From the NCBI GenBank assembly GCA_046723645.1, contig JBKOUY010000119.1:1-11409 (forward strand): a stretch of DNA of 11,409 nucleotides, written 5' to 3'. The translations under genes were made by a program, and so were the position numbers. Below the pieces are notes generated by a model. The model was not told the origin of the DNA and did not search any database. It worked only from the letters and a program-made list of their open reading frames with translations. Positions 1 through 6,717 of the stretch are shown one piece after another (within the stretch, counting starts at the first letter, position 1; each line of letters opens with the position of its first letter). This DNA is from DASQUK01 sp046723645. GTDB taxonomy: Bacteria > Actinomycetota > Acidimicrobiia > Acidimicrobiales > VFJN01.

Positions 1-300
1 AGGGCAGGGCGTGCGTACTGCAGGATCGGCGCCGGGCGGCTCGTCGAGCACGTGGCTGCACTCACCACAGGAGACCGTTGCCACATCGAGCACCGTATCG
101 GTCGACACCAATTGTCCGGCGACAGCGACTGGTTCGGATCGACGGGTCAGCTGGCACTCGCGTCGCTAGCCCCCTAGATGCACGGGCCACAAAGCGATTA
201 CATACAGACCACCCCCGGGTGTGGAACATCCCCCGGTTGCGGGCTGTGAGCAGGGCTTTCGTGCACGCGCGCATGACGTAGTACATCCCCGACGGTGGCG

Positions 301-409
301 CTGACCTGGGCTTTCTTGGAGGCTCTGAGCGTGCTCGAGGGTCCCCTGCCCGCCCGTGTTGCGGGGGAGGGGTGGTACTGGCATGTGCAAGCCTCTGACC
401 TGGGCTTTC
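301..409. repeat. 15-bp direct repeats flanking a GC-rich hairpin
   Basis: The 15-mer CTGACCTGGGCTTTC occurs exactly at 301-315 and again at 395-409. A shorter match, GGGCTTTC, is at 253-260. Between the two copies, 343-353 pairs with 361-372: CCCCT with AGGGG and CCCGC with GCGGG, separated by a small internal loop and closed by a 7-nt loop. This gives a repeat-hairpin-repeat unit of about 109 bp in non-coding DNA. It could be a small dispersed repeat, the remnant of a mobile or attachment element, or a structured transcript. No transposase, integrase or tRNA is seen next to it, so I assign no function. Confidence 0.4.
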
Positions 410-640
410 GCGGCTGCACCGGTTGGCTTCGTGTCAGGTCTGTGTCACGGCATGGCTGCACAAGCCTGTCAACAGGGCAAACACCACCAATCGGACAGTT
501 GGTCATGTACTGACGCCCACGCGGCGGCTACCTGGCGTGACGGTCGCCGCCGCGATGCAGCCGAGGGCGCCTATCGCCAGCCGTGGGCGGGTAATGCCGG
601 GCGGACCGCTGGGGAGACGGCCATTGGCGTCGGCGACGTT

Positions 641-829
641 GTGCTGACGCGACGAGCGTTCACCCGGTCAAGCGCGGCGTTGGGTGCCGTCGGCAACGTG
701 GGGGGTTTCAGCCTCGTGGGCTGCCACGGTGGAGCGCACTGGCGGGCGCCCATCGATAACACCGGTGCGACGGACGTGTCGGAGCCGCTGACGAAGACGC
801 GGTGCGAGCTGTCGGGATCCGTGGCATAG
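641..829 (+). CDS. Possible short Tat-lipoprotein fragment (uncertain)
   Basis: From a GTG at 641 the frame encodes 62 residues. Residues 2-8 read LTRRAFT, which has a twin-arginine pair, followed by a small-residue stretch and LVGC, an acceptable lipobox, at about residues 24-27. That order matches a Tat-exported lipoprotein signal. About 35 unrecognisable residues follow before TAG at 827-829, far too short for a usual Tat substrate. There is no good ribosome binding site before 641: a GGGGAG at 611-616 is too far away. The hydrophobic core is weak, with an Asn in it. It may be a decayed gene start or chance. The same frame stays open upstream to 356, but that part looks non-coding. Confidence 0.2.
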   Translation: MLTRRAFTRSSAALGAVGNVGGFSLVGCHGGAHWRAPIDNTGATDVSEPLTKTRCELSGSVA

Positions 830-860
830 CGTTGCTGGCGACAAGCGCTGGGGAGGCACG

Positions 861-1427
861 GTGGGCCGGGCCAGAAGCAGACCGCGGCGACACGGTGAGG
901 CCGAACGACGTGGTCGCCGCAACCGCGTGGTGAGCAGGTCCGCACCTAACGAGGCGCTCGAAGCGACGGTTCGAAGTCGGATCGTCGGTGAGGCTGTCGA
1001 TTGGCTCCTGTTTGGCGGGCTTGTCGCCGTCATGGTTGGCGTTGGGCTCGTCATGGGCCTGCCACCGTGGGCACTGTGGGTCCTCGCGCTAGTCGGCGCC
1101 CCGGCGCTGCTCACGGTCTATGAGGTTGCCGCTATCGCGGTGTGGGGTATGACCTTGGGCAAGAGAGTCGCCGGCGTTCGAGTCCTCCGCGCCGACACGC
1201 TCGAGGCGCCAGGATGGAGGCGAGCAGCGATTCGACTGATCGCGCTTGTGCCGTGGAGCCTGCCCCCGCGCGGCTTTGAGCACTATGTGCTCCGCCGGGC
1301 GGACGGGCTGCCTGACCGCCTGGCAGGGACCATTGTCGTAGACGACCGCGCGTGGCGTTCATTGCAGCCCGCAACACATCGCGAGAACGACCAAAACCGG
1401 CGCATTGGCCCTCAGGGCACCGCATGA
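861..1427 (+). CDS. RDD family membrane protein
   Basis: A 188-residue protein. The family signature is present: Arg40 and Asp47 at the start of the first membrane segment and Asp152 in the closing GLPDRLAG motif. Between them lie two clear hydrophobic segments (about 47-66 and 72-95), the typical WGMTLGKRVAGVRV stretch (95-108) and a weaker segment at 122-135. RDD proteins are small polytopic inner-membrane proteins, mostly of unknown function; some have been linked to ion or Na+/H+ transport. The first 35 residues are Arg-rich and not part of the domain. GTG at 861 is chosen because GGGGAGG (850-856) lies 4 nt upstream; GTG at 927 or 930 would remove the basic tail. The stop lies inside the ATGA that starts the next gene, so the two are probably co-translated. 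Third-position GC is lower than in the following gene. Confidence 0.85.
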   Translation: MGRARSRPRRHGEAERRGRRNRVVSRSAPNEALEATVRSRIVGEAVDWLLFGGLVAVMVGVGLVMGLPPWALWVLALVGAPALLTVYEVAAIAVWGMTLGKRVAGVRVLRADTLEAPGWRRAAIRLIALVPWSLPPRGFEHYVLRRADGLPDRLAGTIVVDDRAWRSLQPATHRENDQNRRIGPQGTA

Positions 1428-2515
1428 CACGCCCTGACACGGGCCCCAACGGTCCGCACCTCGCCGCCAGGGACCTCGGCGAGGCGGTCCGCGGGCTCCG
1501 GTTCTTCGACCACCACGCACATCTGCTCGCCCAGCCGGCCGCCGGCTACAGCCTCGCCGACGTCCTGACCGAGGCCCCCGGCTCGGTTCCCCAGGGCCCG
1601 CACCACCTCACGTGGTTGCGGGCGCAGCGCGATCTTGCCGACGCGCCGGCCGACGCCCGGGGCCTCCTCGACGGCTGCCGCTTCGACGCCATGCTGGTCG
1701 ACGACGGCTACCGGTTTCCCGGAGCCATGACCATCGCCGAGCATGCCGCCATGGTGGAGTGTCCTGTCGGGCGAATCCTGCGCATCGAGGCGGTCGCGGA
1801 GGACGCGGCTGCGGGCTGGCCGGCATGGACCGGCGTGCGTGACCGATTCCGGGATGCGGTGGCCACGGGCCTGGCGGAAGGTGCTGCGGCGCTGAAGACC
1901 ATCGCGGCCTACCGTTGCGGGCTCGACCTGCCAGCGCCCGACGACGAGGCGGCCGCGGCCGCATACGCGCAATGGCGACAGGCGGGAGGGCGGCTCGAGG
2001 CCGCGGAGCTGGTCTCGTGGTTTCTCGCCGAAGCCCTCGACGTGCTGCGGGCCGATCCTCGCCCACTCCAGGTCCACACCGGCATCGGTGACGCCGACCT
2101 CTCGCTGCACCGCGCCGATCCCGCACTGCTGGCGCCGCTGCTGGACGATGCCCGCAACGCATCGATCCCGGTGGTCGCACTCCACTGCTACCCGTTCGTC
2201 CGACAGGCGTCGTGGCTCGCCAGCGTCCATGCCAATGCCTTCGTCGACCTGTCTCTGGCGCTGACCCTGGCCCCCCACCGCGGCGCCGAGCTCATCCTGG
2301 AGGCCCTCGACCTGGCGCCGGTGTCGAAGGTCCTGGTGGCAACAGACGCGACGAAGCTGCCCGAGGCGTTCTACCTCGCCGTCCGCTGGTGCCGCGACGC
2401 GGTCGCCGGCGCGCTCAGCCGCTTGGTGGCATCCGCCGCGCTCGACGAGGCCGCCGCCATCGACTGGGCGGGCCTACTGATCGCCGGAAACGGCCGCAGG
2501 CTCTACTCGGTGTGA
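1424..2515 (+). CDS. FluG-type amidohydrolase (amidohydrolase family 2)
   Basis: A 363-residue TIM-barrel metal-dependent hydrolase. Expected metal and active-site residues are in order: HxH in DHHAH (His31, His33), Lys158 in LKTIAAYRCGL, His218 in QVHTGIGDAD, His254 in LHCYPFVRQ, and Asp308 in VATDA. These blocks, with PE and the arginine after Asp308, resemble the N-terminal amidohydrolase half of FluG-like proteins, which in fungi is fused to a glutamine-synthetase-like domain. No glutamine synthetase domain or gene is present here. The substrate is unknown; a C-N bond of an amide or gamma-glutamyl compound is a guess from the family. ATG 1424 is preferred over the upstream GTG at 1352 because it forms an ATGA overlap with the RDD stop and the 24 extra residues look non-coding. 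Likely cytoplasmic; no signal peptide. Confidence 0.85.
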   Translation: MTRPDTGPNGPHLAARDLGEAVRGLRFFDHHAHLLAQPAAGYSLADVLTEAPGSVPQGPHHLTWLRAQRDLADAPADARGLLDGCRFDAMLVDDGYRFPGAMTIAEHAAMVECPVGRILRIEAVAEDAAAGWPAWTGVRDRFRDAVATGLAEGAAALKTIAAYRCGLDLPAPDDEAAAAAYAQWRQAGGRLEAAELVSWFLAEALDVLRADPRPLQVHTGIGDADLSLHRADPALLAPLLDDARNASIPVVALHCYPFVRQASWLASVHANAFVDLSLALTLAPHRGAELILEALDLAPVSKVLVATDATKLPEAFYLAVRWCRDAVAGALSRLVASAALDEAAAIDWAGLLIAGNGRRLYSV

Positions 2516-2522
2516 CCGTGCG

Positions 2523-2981
2523 ATGCCCCGGACACGCGGGATCACCGCCGCCGAGCGAGCCGGGGTGACGTTCCGGATCCACGAGTACGAGCACGTCGCA
2601 GCGTCGGCGTCGTACGGCCTCGAGGCGGCGGAACATCTCGGCGTGGACCCGGCGCGCGTGTTCAAGACGCTGGTCGTCGACGTGGGCGGTCAGCTCGGCA
2701 TCGCCGTCGTTCCGGTGACGACGCAGCTCGACCTGAAGGCGCTCGGCAAACGGGCAACCATGGCCGACGACCGCACGGCCGAGCGGGCGACCGGGTACGT
2801 CCTCGGGGGGATATCGCCCCTCGGGCTCAGGCGCAGCATGCCCACGACCGTCGACGTCTCCGCGCTCGGGCACGCGACGATCTTCGTCAGCGCCGGCCGT
2901 CGCGGGCTGGAGATCGAGGTCGATCCGAAGGACCTCGTGCGGCTGACCGGCGCGGTGGTGCGGTCGATCGCGAGAACCTGA
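2523..2981 (+). CDS. ybaK: Cys-tRNA(Pro) deacylase, YbaK/EbsC family
   Basis: A 152-residue protein, the normal length for YbaK. It belongs to the family of trans-editing enzymes that hydrolyse Cys-tRNA(Pro) formed by mischarging of prolyl-tRNA synthetase; other small aminoacyl groups are possible. The sequence shows the family blocks in order: HEYEH near residue 20, YGLEAAEHLG (31-40), the catalytic-site lysine Lys48 in RVFKTLV, VPV and DLKALGKR (62-77), the GYVLGGISPLG loop (91-101), and VSAGRRGLEIE near the C-terminus. It begins 7 nt after the amidohydrolase stop with no evident ribosome binding site, so expression probably depends on translation of the upstream gene. Cytoplasmic. The family assignment is secure; exact substrate specificity is not readable from sequence. 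Confidence 0.93.
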   Translation: MPRTRGITAAERAGVTFRIHEYEHVAASASYGLEAAEHLGVDPARVFKTLVVDVGGQLGIAVVPVTTQLDLKALGKRATMADDRTAERATGYVLGGISPLGLRRSMPTTVDVSALGHATIFVSAGRRGLEIEVDPKDLVRLTGAVVRSIART

Positions 2982-3004
2982 CGCCTCGGCGCGGCGCAGG
3001 CCTC

Positions 3005-3029
3005 GCCCGGTGACCGACGTCGGCCGGGC
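3005..3029. terminator. Hairpin between convergent genes, possible bidirectional terminator
   Basis: GCCCGG at 3005-3010 pairs with CCGGGC at 3024-3029, and the interior contains the perfect palindrome CCGACGTCGG (3014-3023). It lies 23 nt after the stop of the deacylase gene and directly abuts the stop of the opposite-strand EF-hand gene. No T-run follows on either strand, so it is not a canonical intrinsic terminator, though U-poor hairpins are common at actinobacterial gene ends. Confidence 0.4.
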
Positions 3030-3266
3030 TCACGACTCCGCTGGTCGAGCGGCCGACGGCGTGCTCATGTAGGTCGCCAGCTCCTCGAGGGTGACGAGGC
3101 CGTCACCGTCCGAGTCCATCATCTCGATGGCCTTGGCCGCGGTGTCGTCGGTGAAGTTGACCCCGAAGGTGCCCATGAGCTCCTTGAACTCGGCGGCCGA
3201 CACCCTGCCGTCGCCGTCCCGGTCCAGCATCGCAAAGGTGGCTTCGTACCTCTCGGTATCGACCAT
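3030..3266 (-). CDS. Small two-EF-hand calcium-binding protein
   Basis: A 78-residue acidic protein with two canonical EF-hand loops. The first is residues 15-26 (DRDGDGRVSAAE) and the second 51-62 (DSDGDGLVTLEE). Both have Asp at positions 1, 3 and 5, Gly at 6, a hydrophobic residue at 8 and Glu at 12. The paired arrangement resembles half of calmodulin or small bacterial calmodulin-like proteins (calerythrin/CabB type in actinomycetes), usually regarded as Ca2+ buffers or sensors. No signal peptide or membrane segment, so cytosolic. The ATG at 3266 is supported by GGGGAGG (3276-3282) 9 nt upstream. It lies downstream of the regulator gene on the same strand, but a 109-nt gap with a hairpin argues for its own promoter. 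The target is unknown. Confidence 0.88.
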   Translation of the reverse strand: MVDTERYEATFAMLDRDGDGRVSAAEFKELMGTFGVNFTDDTAAKAIEMMDSDGDGLVTLEELATYMSTPSAARPAES

Positions 3267-3330
3267 CGTGATTCGCCTCCCCAGACATGGATCAAACCGC
3301 CGGGTTTTCTACCCCCGCCGGCACGGTCCA

Positions 3331-3373
3331 ACCGTCGGGTGCGGATCGCCAGCGAAGCGGACTGCCCGACGGT
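3331..3373 (-). terminator. Terminator-like hairpin after the regulator gene
   Basis: ACCGTCGGG at 3331-3339 and CCCGACGGT at 3365-3373 are perfect 9-bp inverted arms around a 25-nt loop, starting 2 nt past the stop of the minus-strand regulator gene. There is no adjacent U-tract in the minus-strand transcript. A second small stem (AAACC 3294-3298 with GGTTT 3303-3307) follows. The position suggests transcript termination or 3'-end protection separating the regulator from the EF-hand gene. Confidence 0.42.
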
Positions 3374-3375
3374 CG

Positions 3376-6300
3376 TCAGCCGGCGTCACCGCCCTCGCCC
3401 CGGATTCGGCGGCGGAGCCGGTGCGTCTCCTCGGACGGCTCGACGTCGAGCTCGGCCAGGGCCTCGAGCGCCCGGTCGAGGGTGCGCAGCGCCGCCGGCC
3501 GGTCGCCGCGCGCCAGTGCCACCGAGGCCAGCACGGCGTACGCGTCCTCGGCCCACGGGTCCACCTCGATCGCCCGTCTGGCCACGCGCTCCGCCTGGTC
3601 CGCGTCGCCGCGGGCCACCAGCAGCTCCCCGGCCCGGGCGGCCGCGACCACGAAACGACCCCGGAACTGCTCGCGCTCGAGTGCGACCCAGTCGGTGCCG
3701 GCGATGCCCTCGTACACGTCGCCCCTGTACAGCGCGACCGCCGCCAGGTGGTGCTCGAGCGCCAGTGACGGCGTGCCGTCGGCCTCGGCCTTCGCCGCCG
3801 CGTCGACGTGTTCGTCGAACGCGTCGACGTCGATGCGGAGCCAGTCACTGGTGACGAGCGTGACGGCCTGGCCGTCCACGCGGATGTGGTAGGCGGGCTC
3901 CCGTGTGGAACGCCACGGCTCGAGCACGCGGAGTAGGTACGTCGTGGTGACTCGGAGGTTGTTGGCGGCGGCACGCTCGCCGAGGTCGGGCCAGAGCGCG
4001 GCCATGATCGCCCCCCGGCTGGTGGCCCGGTGGCCCACCAGGAACGCGAGCAGGGCCCGCACCCGCTCACGCCGGACGTCACCGTCGATCACGGGCTCGC
4101 CGTCGCGCACCACGGCGAGGGGTCCGAGCACGGCGATGTCGGTGCGGTGCGTAGGGGGGGCGGGCACGACCGCGAGCAGCGATTTGGCGAGCTTGGCTCG
4201 GTCCGACGGCCGTGCCGCCTCGGCGCGCATCGCCTCGCGTCCCCGAGGGCCCAGCGCCTCGAGCAGCATCACGCCCTCGGGTCGGCCGGCCGCCTCGAGT
4301 CCGAGCGCCAGCTCGACCGCGAACTGGTGGTGCAGTCCGGCGCGGACGCGCGCGACGTCGCTCAGGTCGACGTCGCGCAGGCTGTGGCGCAGCTCGTCGG
4401 CGTCACCCCCCGGAGAGCCCGACGCTTCACGGAGTGCGACCACCGCTCGGGCGAGCGCCCGGACCTCGGCGACATGGCCGCGGAGCTCGGCCGCATCCCA
4501 ACGATCGCGGGCCGACGGGACGAGCACGTAGGTCAACGCCAGGCCGCGACGCCAGACGCGCCGGTTGATCCCGGCGTCGAGCCCATGGACCGCGATCGCC
4601 CGCTCGAGCAGGTCCGCCGCGGCGGGCTCGTCCCCGGTGGTCACGGCCATCGCCGCCCCCGCCAGCGCGAGACGCGCCGCCTGGCCGAAGTCGGTGTCTC
4701 CCTCCTTCCGCCGGACCCGTGCCACGAGGTCCCGGGCGGCCTCGACGTCGCCGACCCAGGCGAGCACGAACGCGGCCTCGGCCATGCTCACCAGCTCGAA
4801 CTGGAGCACGCCCGCCGCCTCGAACCGTTCCATGAGCGGTGGCACGCCGGCGACCACCTCGTCGACCTGGCCGAGCGCCCAGCGGGCCTGGAGCAGCGCG
4901 CCCTCGGTCGCGAGCTGGAGGGCGGGATCGGCGATCGGGGGCATCCCCGCGATGACGGCGATCGCCTCCTCGGCCCGGCCGCCGCCCGCCAGTGTGGTGG
5001 CGCGCAGCCAGCCGGCCATCGCTTCCCACGTGTCGTCGAAGACGCCGGGCTCGATGGCATCGAGGCCGCTCAGCACGTCGTCGTCGCCGCCCACGATGTC
5101 GGCGACGACGGCCTGGCCCAGGCCGGCGACGGCGCGGGCGAGGGGATGACCCTCGGCCCCCAGCGTGGCCAACCGGGGGAGCACCTCGGCCAGCAAACCC
5201 CCCTCCCCGCGCCACCAGGCCACCTCGCCGAGCAGCGCTAGGGCGCTCACCTCACCGTCGGGGTCGCCCGCCTCGCGGCACCGGCTGATGGCGGTCCGCA
5301 GCGGCTCGGTGGCTTCGGCCGGCACGAGCATGGCGGCCCGCACGCCGGCGGCGAGGGCGACGCCCGGCGCGTCCCGGACCTCCTCGGGCAACCCGGCGAG
5401 CCAGTGGTCGAGCTGGCGGCCCGAGGGCCGATCGGCACCGATGCAGGCGGCGCGCAGTATCTCGGGCACGACGTCGGTCAGGCCCGCGTCGTGGGCAAGG
5501 CTCACGGCGGCGTCGTAGCGATGGCCGGCCACCAGATGGTCGATCGCCCGGCGCCGCACCGACACGCGGTCGTCGTCAGCCAGGGCCAGCGCCGGCGCGA
5601 CCTGCCAGAGCGCGTGCGGCACCCGCCACCCGTCGGCGCCGTGGGCGACGAGCGGAACGCCGCCGAGAGCGCGCGCCAGGTCGACCGGGGTTCCGAGGGC
5701 GGCCCCAGCCAGCCCGTCGTCGGCGCCACCGAGGTCGGTCACCACTGCTAGCACCCGGCGCCGCTCGGGCCCGAGCGGTTCGAGGACGTCCTCCCAGAGG
5801 TAGTCACCTGCAAGGTCGTGCCCGACGCTGGCCGCCAGCTCCGCCATCGCGGGCCAGCCGCCCGTGTCTTCGAGGCGTCCGGCGTCGATGCCCCGGCGGG
5901 CGGCGAACCCGGCCAGCTCGTCGTCTGTGAACCGGAGGTCCTCCTCGGTCAGGCGCAGGACGGCCCCCTGCGTCGCCAGCCGGGCGAGGGGCACCGCCGG
6001 CGTCCAGCGGCTGGCCAGCAGGACGTGGCCGTTGGCGGGCAGGGCATCGACGAGGGCGATCAACCAGGTGACGCCGGGCGAGCCCGGGGGGAGCAGGTGC
6101 ACGTCGTCGACGATCAGGCACAGTTCCGTGGGCGCCCGCCGCCACACGGCGTCGGCCACAGTGGCGGGGTCGGGCAGCTCGTCCGCCGCCCCCGGCACCG
6201 CGCCGCGCGCTCGGTCGCCCTCCTCGGTGCTCACCGCGGCCATGACGTCCCGCGCCAGCGGGAGGCCATCGGCGTCACCCGGTTCCAGGCCGATCCAGAC

Positions 6301-6492
6301 GTCCTCCCCCCGGGGCGCGAGCCGGTTCTCGGCGACCGCCTGTGCCAGCAGCGTCGTCTTGCCCATGCCCGCACCGCCCACGACGGAGGTCACCCGGTGC
6401 TCCCAGCGGCCAACCAGCTCGCCCAAGAGGCGAGGTCGCGTGAGCGAGCCGGACCGGGGCTCGGGTGGCTCGAACCGGAACGAGCGAGGCAT
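3376..6492 (-). CDS. STAND-type regulator: MalT-like NTPase with C-terminal SARP/BTAD
   Basis: A 1038-residue predicted transcription activator. The N-terminus has the LTRPRLL lead-in typical of MalT/LAL proteins, a Walker A at residues 39-47 (GGAGMGKTT), and a Walker B at 126-130 (LIVDD) followed by VHLL. It continues into the ASRWTPAVPLARL and GGWPAM motifs of that NTPase family. The middle (about 330-780) is Ala/Leu-rich and probably alpha-helical TPR-like. From Asp785 comes an OmpR/SARP winged helix (ALLAFLV, LWPD at 833-836, NNLRVTTTYLLRVLEP) and from about 880 a BTAD domain to the end. AfsR places its SARP and BTAD domains first; here they come last, replacing the LuxR helix-turn-helix of LAL proteins. 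Effector and targets are unknown; the divergent sulfotransferase is the obvious candidate target. ATG 6492 is chosen because it precedes the family lead-in. The frame stays open far upstream only as antisense of the sulfotransferase gene. Confidence 0.88.
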   Translation of the reverse strand: MPRSFRFEPPEPRSGSLTRPRLLGELVGRWEHRVTSVVGGAGMGKTTLLAQAVAENRLAPRGEDVWIGLEPGDADGLPLARDVMAAVSTEEGDRARGAVPGAADELPDPATVADAVWRRAPTELCLIVDDVHLLPPGSPGVTWLIALVDALPANGHVLLASRWTPAVPLARLATQGAVLRLTEEDLRFTDDELAGFAARRGIDAGRLEDTGGWPAMAELAASVGHDLAGDYLWEDVLEPLGPERRRVLAVVTDLGGADDGLAGAALGTPVDLARALGGVPLVAHGADGWRVPHALWQVAPALALADDDRVSVRRRAIDHLVAGHRYDAAVSLAHDAGLTDVVPEILRAACIGADRPSGRQLDHWLAGLPEEVRDAPGVALAAGVRAAMLVPAEATEPLRTAISRCREAGDPDGEVSALALLGEVAWWRGEGGLLAEVLPRLATLGAEGHPLARAVAGLGQAVVADIVGGDDDVLSGLDAIEPGVFDDTWEAMAGWLRATTLAGGGRAEEAIAVIAGMPPIADPALQLATEGALLQARWALGQVDEVVAGVPPLMERFEAAGVLQFELVSMAEAAFVLAWVGDVEAARDLVARVRRKEGDTDFGQAARLALAGAAMAVTTGDEPAAADLLERAIAVHGLDAGINRRVWRRGLALTYVLVPSARDRWDAAELRGHVAEVRALARAVVALREASGSPGGDADELRHSLRDVDLSDVARVRAGLHHQFAVELALGLEAAGRPEGVMLLEALGPRGREAMRAEAARPSDRAKLAKSLLAVVPAPPTHRTDIAVLGPLAVVRDGEPVIDGDVRRERVRALLAFLVGHRATSRGAIMAALWPDLGERAAANNLRVTTTYLLRVLEPWRSTREPAYHIRVDGQAVTLVTSDWLRIDVDAFDEHVDAAAKAEADGTPSLALEHHLAAVALYRGDVYEGIAGTDWVALEREQFRGRFVVAAARAGELLVARGDADQAERVARRAIEVDPWAEDAYAVLASVALARGDRPAALRTLDRALEALAELDVEPSEETHRLRRRIRGEGGDAG

Positions 6493-6717
6493 GTGCCCCG
6501 ACACTAAGGCGGTGGCGCCGGTCCGGCCGACGATCGGACCCCGTCTCGCTTCGCGCCCGCTAATCCCCGTCGGACATGCTGTCCGTCCCCAGCTGGAAGC
6601 ACCCGGGGGCCGCAACACGGGCGATTGCCGCCCCCGGGCTTCCGGCGCCACGCGGCGTGGTCCCCTCGGGGCGTGGGCCCCCCGCACCGACGACCGCCTG
6701 TGGTTGACTCGGGCCGC
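6493..6717. promoter_or_regulatory. Divergent control region between regulator and sulfotransferase
   Basis: This 225-bp spacer must carry the promoters of both divergent genes. It is rich in symmetry. A dyad GGTCCG-N9-CGGACC lies at 6520-6540. A 15-bp dyad with 6-bp arms, CGGACATGCTGTCCG, is at 6571-6585. A long inverted repeat is at 6595-6643 (listed separately). The palindrome CCACGC-G-GCGTGG is at 6648-6660, and GGCGTGG is repeated directly at 6654 and 6670, 16 bp apart. SARP regulators bind direct repeats near promoters, so the last pair is a possible site, though the spacing is not the classical 11 or 22 bp. I could not place -10 and -35 boxes with confidence. Confidence 0.5.
6595..6643. 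repeat. Long GC-rich inverted repeat in the divergent spacer
   Basis: The left arm 6595-6610 (GGAAG, CA, CCCGGGGGC) pairs with the right arm 6630-6643 (GCCCCCGGGCTTCC) over 14 bp with one 2-nt bulge. Beyond a single C/C mismatch, GCAA (6612-6615) pairs with TTGC (6625-6628), leaving a 9-nt loop. The total is about 18 bp of stem. Depending on the transcription start sites it would be a leader hairpin in the sulfotransferase or regulator mRNA, a transcription barrier between them, or an operator. Confidence 0.55.

Larger units (their letters stand above)
1..860. other. Long stretch without a confident gene
   Basis: No reading frame here resembles a family I recognise, and codon composition is less G/C-biased at third positions than in the genes from 1424 onward. 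Frame 1 is open from the window edge to a TAG at 175-177 and could be the last 58 codons of a gene that begins outside the window, but its translation is not recognisable. A weak bulged hairpin lies at about 215-236. The stretch also contains a direct-repeat/hairpin element (301-409) and a short Tat-lipoprotein-like frame (641-829), listed separately. I see no tRNA, rRNA or CRISPR structure. Confidence 0.5.

Noticed and set aside
1..177. Open frame from the left edge as the end of an upstream gene
   Set aside because: It has 58 codons with only moderate third-position GC and no recognisable domain, so it is mentioned but not called.
356..829. 157-codon plus-strand frame upstream of the RDD gene taken as a full protein
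   Set aside because: The first 95 codons show no codon bias or family resemblance and run through the direct repeat. Only the final 62 codons were kept, as a weak candidate.
1352..1423. 24-residue N-terminal extension of the amidohydrolase from a GTG start at 1352
   Set aside because: It overlaps the RDD tail in another frame, has no family similarity, and the ATGA junction at 1424 gives a normal start.
6654..6676. GGCGTGG direct repeat as a SARP binding site
   Set aside because: The 16-bp period does not match the usual 11- or 22-bp SARP spacing and no promoter could be placed next to it, so it is only noted within the spacer entry.
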